From the NCBI GenBank assembly GCA_964019695.1, contig OZ026515.1, positions 138,528,549 through 138,592,548 on the forward strand: a stretch of DNA of 64,000 bases, in the 5' to 3' direction. Below, one piece after another: positions 63,535-64,000 of this stretch. Numbering within the stretch: position 1 is the first letter of the stretch; each line of letters begins with the position of its first letter. The notes below the pieces were generated by a model, which saw only the letters and a program-made list of their open reading frames with translations, had not been told where the DNA came from and made no database searches. The position numbers and the translations under genes were made by a program. Source of the DNA: Loripinus fragilis. Lineage: Eukaryota > Mollusca > Bivalvia > Lucinida > Lucinidae.

Positions 63535-63670
63535 GAGTGCATTTTTTCCAACAAATCATGTTATGGGTTCTCAAAAAATCATATGTTGTGGGTACTCAAA
63601 AGAATGAGAGGGTTCTTTTGAGCAACTAAAACATATGTGCTAACTGATAGCTAAGAAAATATTCACTATT
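63535..63670. repeat. Fold-back MITE family D, shortened copy
   Basis: GTTGTGGGTACTCAAAAGAA is followed by a reduced centre and GGTTCTTTTGAGCAACTAAA, then ACATATGTGCTAACTGATAG. Confidence 0.65.
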
Positions 63671-64000
63671 TCCCCATAAAATGTCTGTCTTATAAGGCTT
63701 ATAATAACAATCTTAAGATCTGACAGCACTTCTTAATCTTTTTCTTTCTGTGCATGCAAATGACACACCTTCTGCTGAGTGTTCTTTAGAATGTTATAAG
63801 TTACTGTGAAGACTTGAGAATGTATCATATTGTAACACTCCAAATTTTAACTATTAACCCTTGTCCTGCTGAACCCGAGTCAGTTATATCCTCTTTAGAA
63901 AACAGTGTAGATGCTAAGATTCATGATATACATGGGTGTAAATCTATGCTCTACATTGTTTTGTGTTTTCCAGGCAACCACTGTACAATAAATATAGGCC

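Overview
The window is eukaryotic nuclear DNA. It has split genes with GT..AG introns, an AT-rich background and a heavy load of short inverted-repeat and tRNA-derived repeats. Both recognisable host genes are animal. The repeat types (the 'CTCAGGTGAGCT' repeats with GGACGGACG runs, and tRNA-SINEs ending in a 'gggacgtaaag'-like tail) resemble what I know from bivalve genomes, so a clam-like mollusc is my best guess. That is an inference from style, not a database match.

Layout. The left 39.5 kb is the 5' part of one large minus-strand gene, SNRNP200 (Brr2, the U5 snRNP RNA helicase). I can place 15 coding exons (39524 down to 364), together 2157 nt or 719 codons in one unbroken frame. They run from the initiator Met to just before helicase motif IV of the first cassette, and the rest lies beyond base 1. 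Its introns hold most of the mobile DNA: a nearly full-length non-LTR retrotransposon (intron 2, opposite strand), a Tc1/mariner element with 26-bp terminal inverted repeats (intron 1), a zinc-finger/hAT-like fragment (intron 1), SINEs and many MITEs. From 43.5 to 51.2 kb on the plus strand is a complete 5-exon TTC1 gene (452 codons), an Hsp70/Hsp90-type TPR co-chaperone. The two genes are divergent, with about 3.95 kb between start codons. That gap holds a truncated LINE, a SINE that appears to share the LINE 3' end, and low-complexity DNA. From 51.25 kb to the end I find no convincing gene, only repeats, with two or three weak exon-like stretches.

Mobile DNA. I distinguish three tRNA-headed SINE families (A, B, C) plus a LINE-tailed one. 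I also distinguish several MITE families: fold-back 'CCGTCTCAATGAGACGG', GGCCAAAT..ATTTGGCC, GGCTTAAAT..ATTTAGGCC, CTGTCCTGCCAGCC, GGTTATAAAAC, CATGAGATTTCC and CAGT..ACTG with TA targets. Nested insertions are visible by comparison with empty copies.

The most notable observations are these. (1) A 41-bp tandem array is made of copies of the 3' splice site of SNRNP200 exon 9. (2) The retrotransposon's ORF1 and ORF2 share one frame, separated by a single TAG, and the first endonuclease motif lies before any ATG. (3) A MITE ends 6 nt inside the intron after exon 8. (4) A LINE and a SINE have matching 3' ends. (5) Two nested MITE insertions have clean target duplications. I found no operon-like or defence-like system; the content is two conserved housekeeping genes in a repeat-rich setting.
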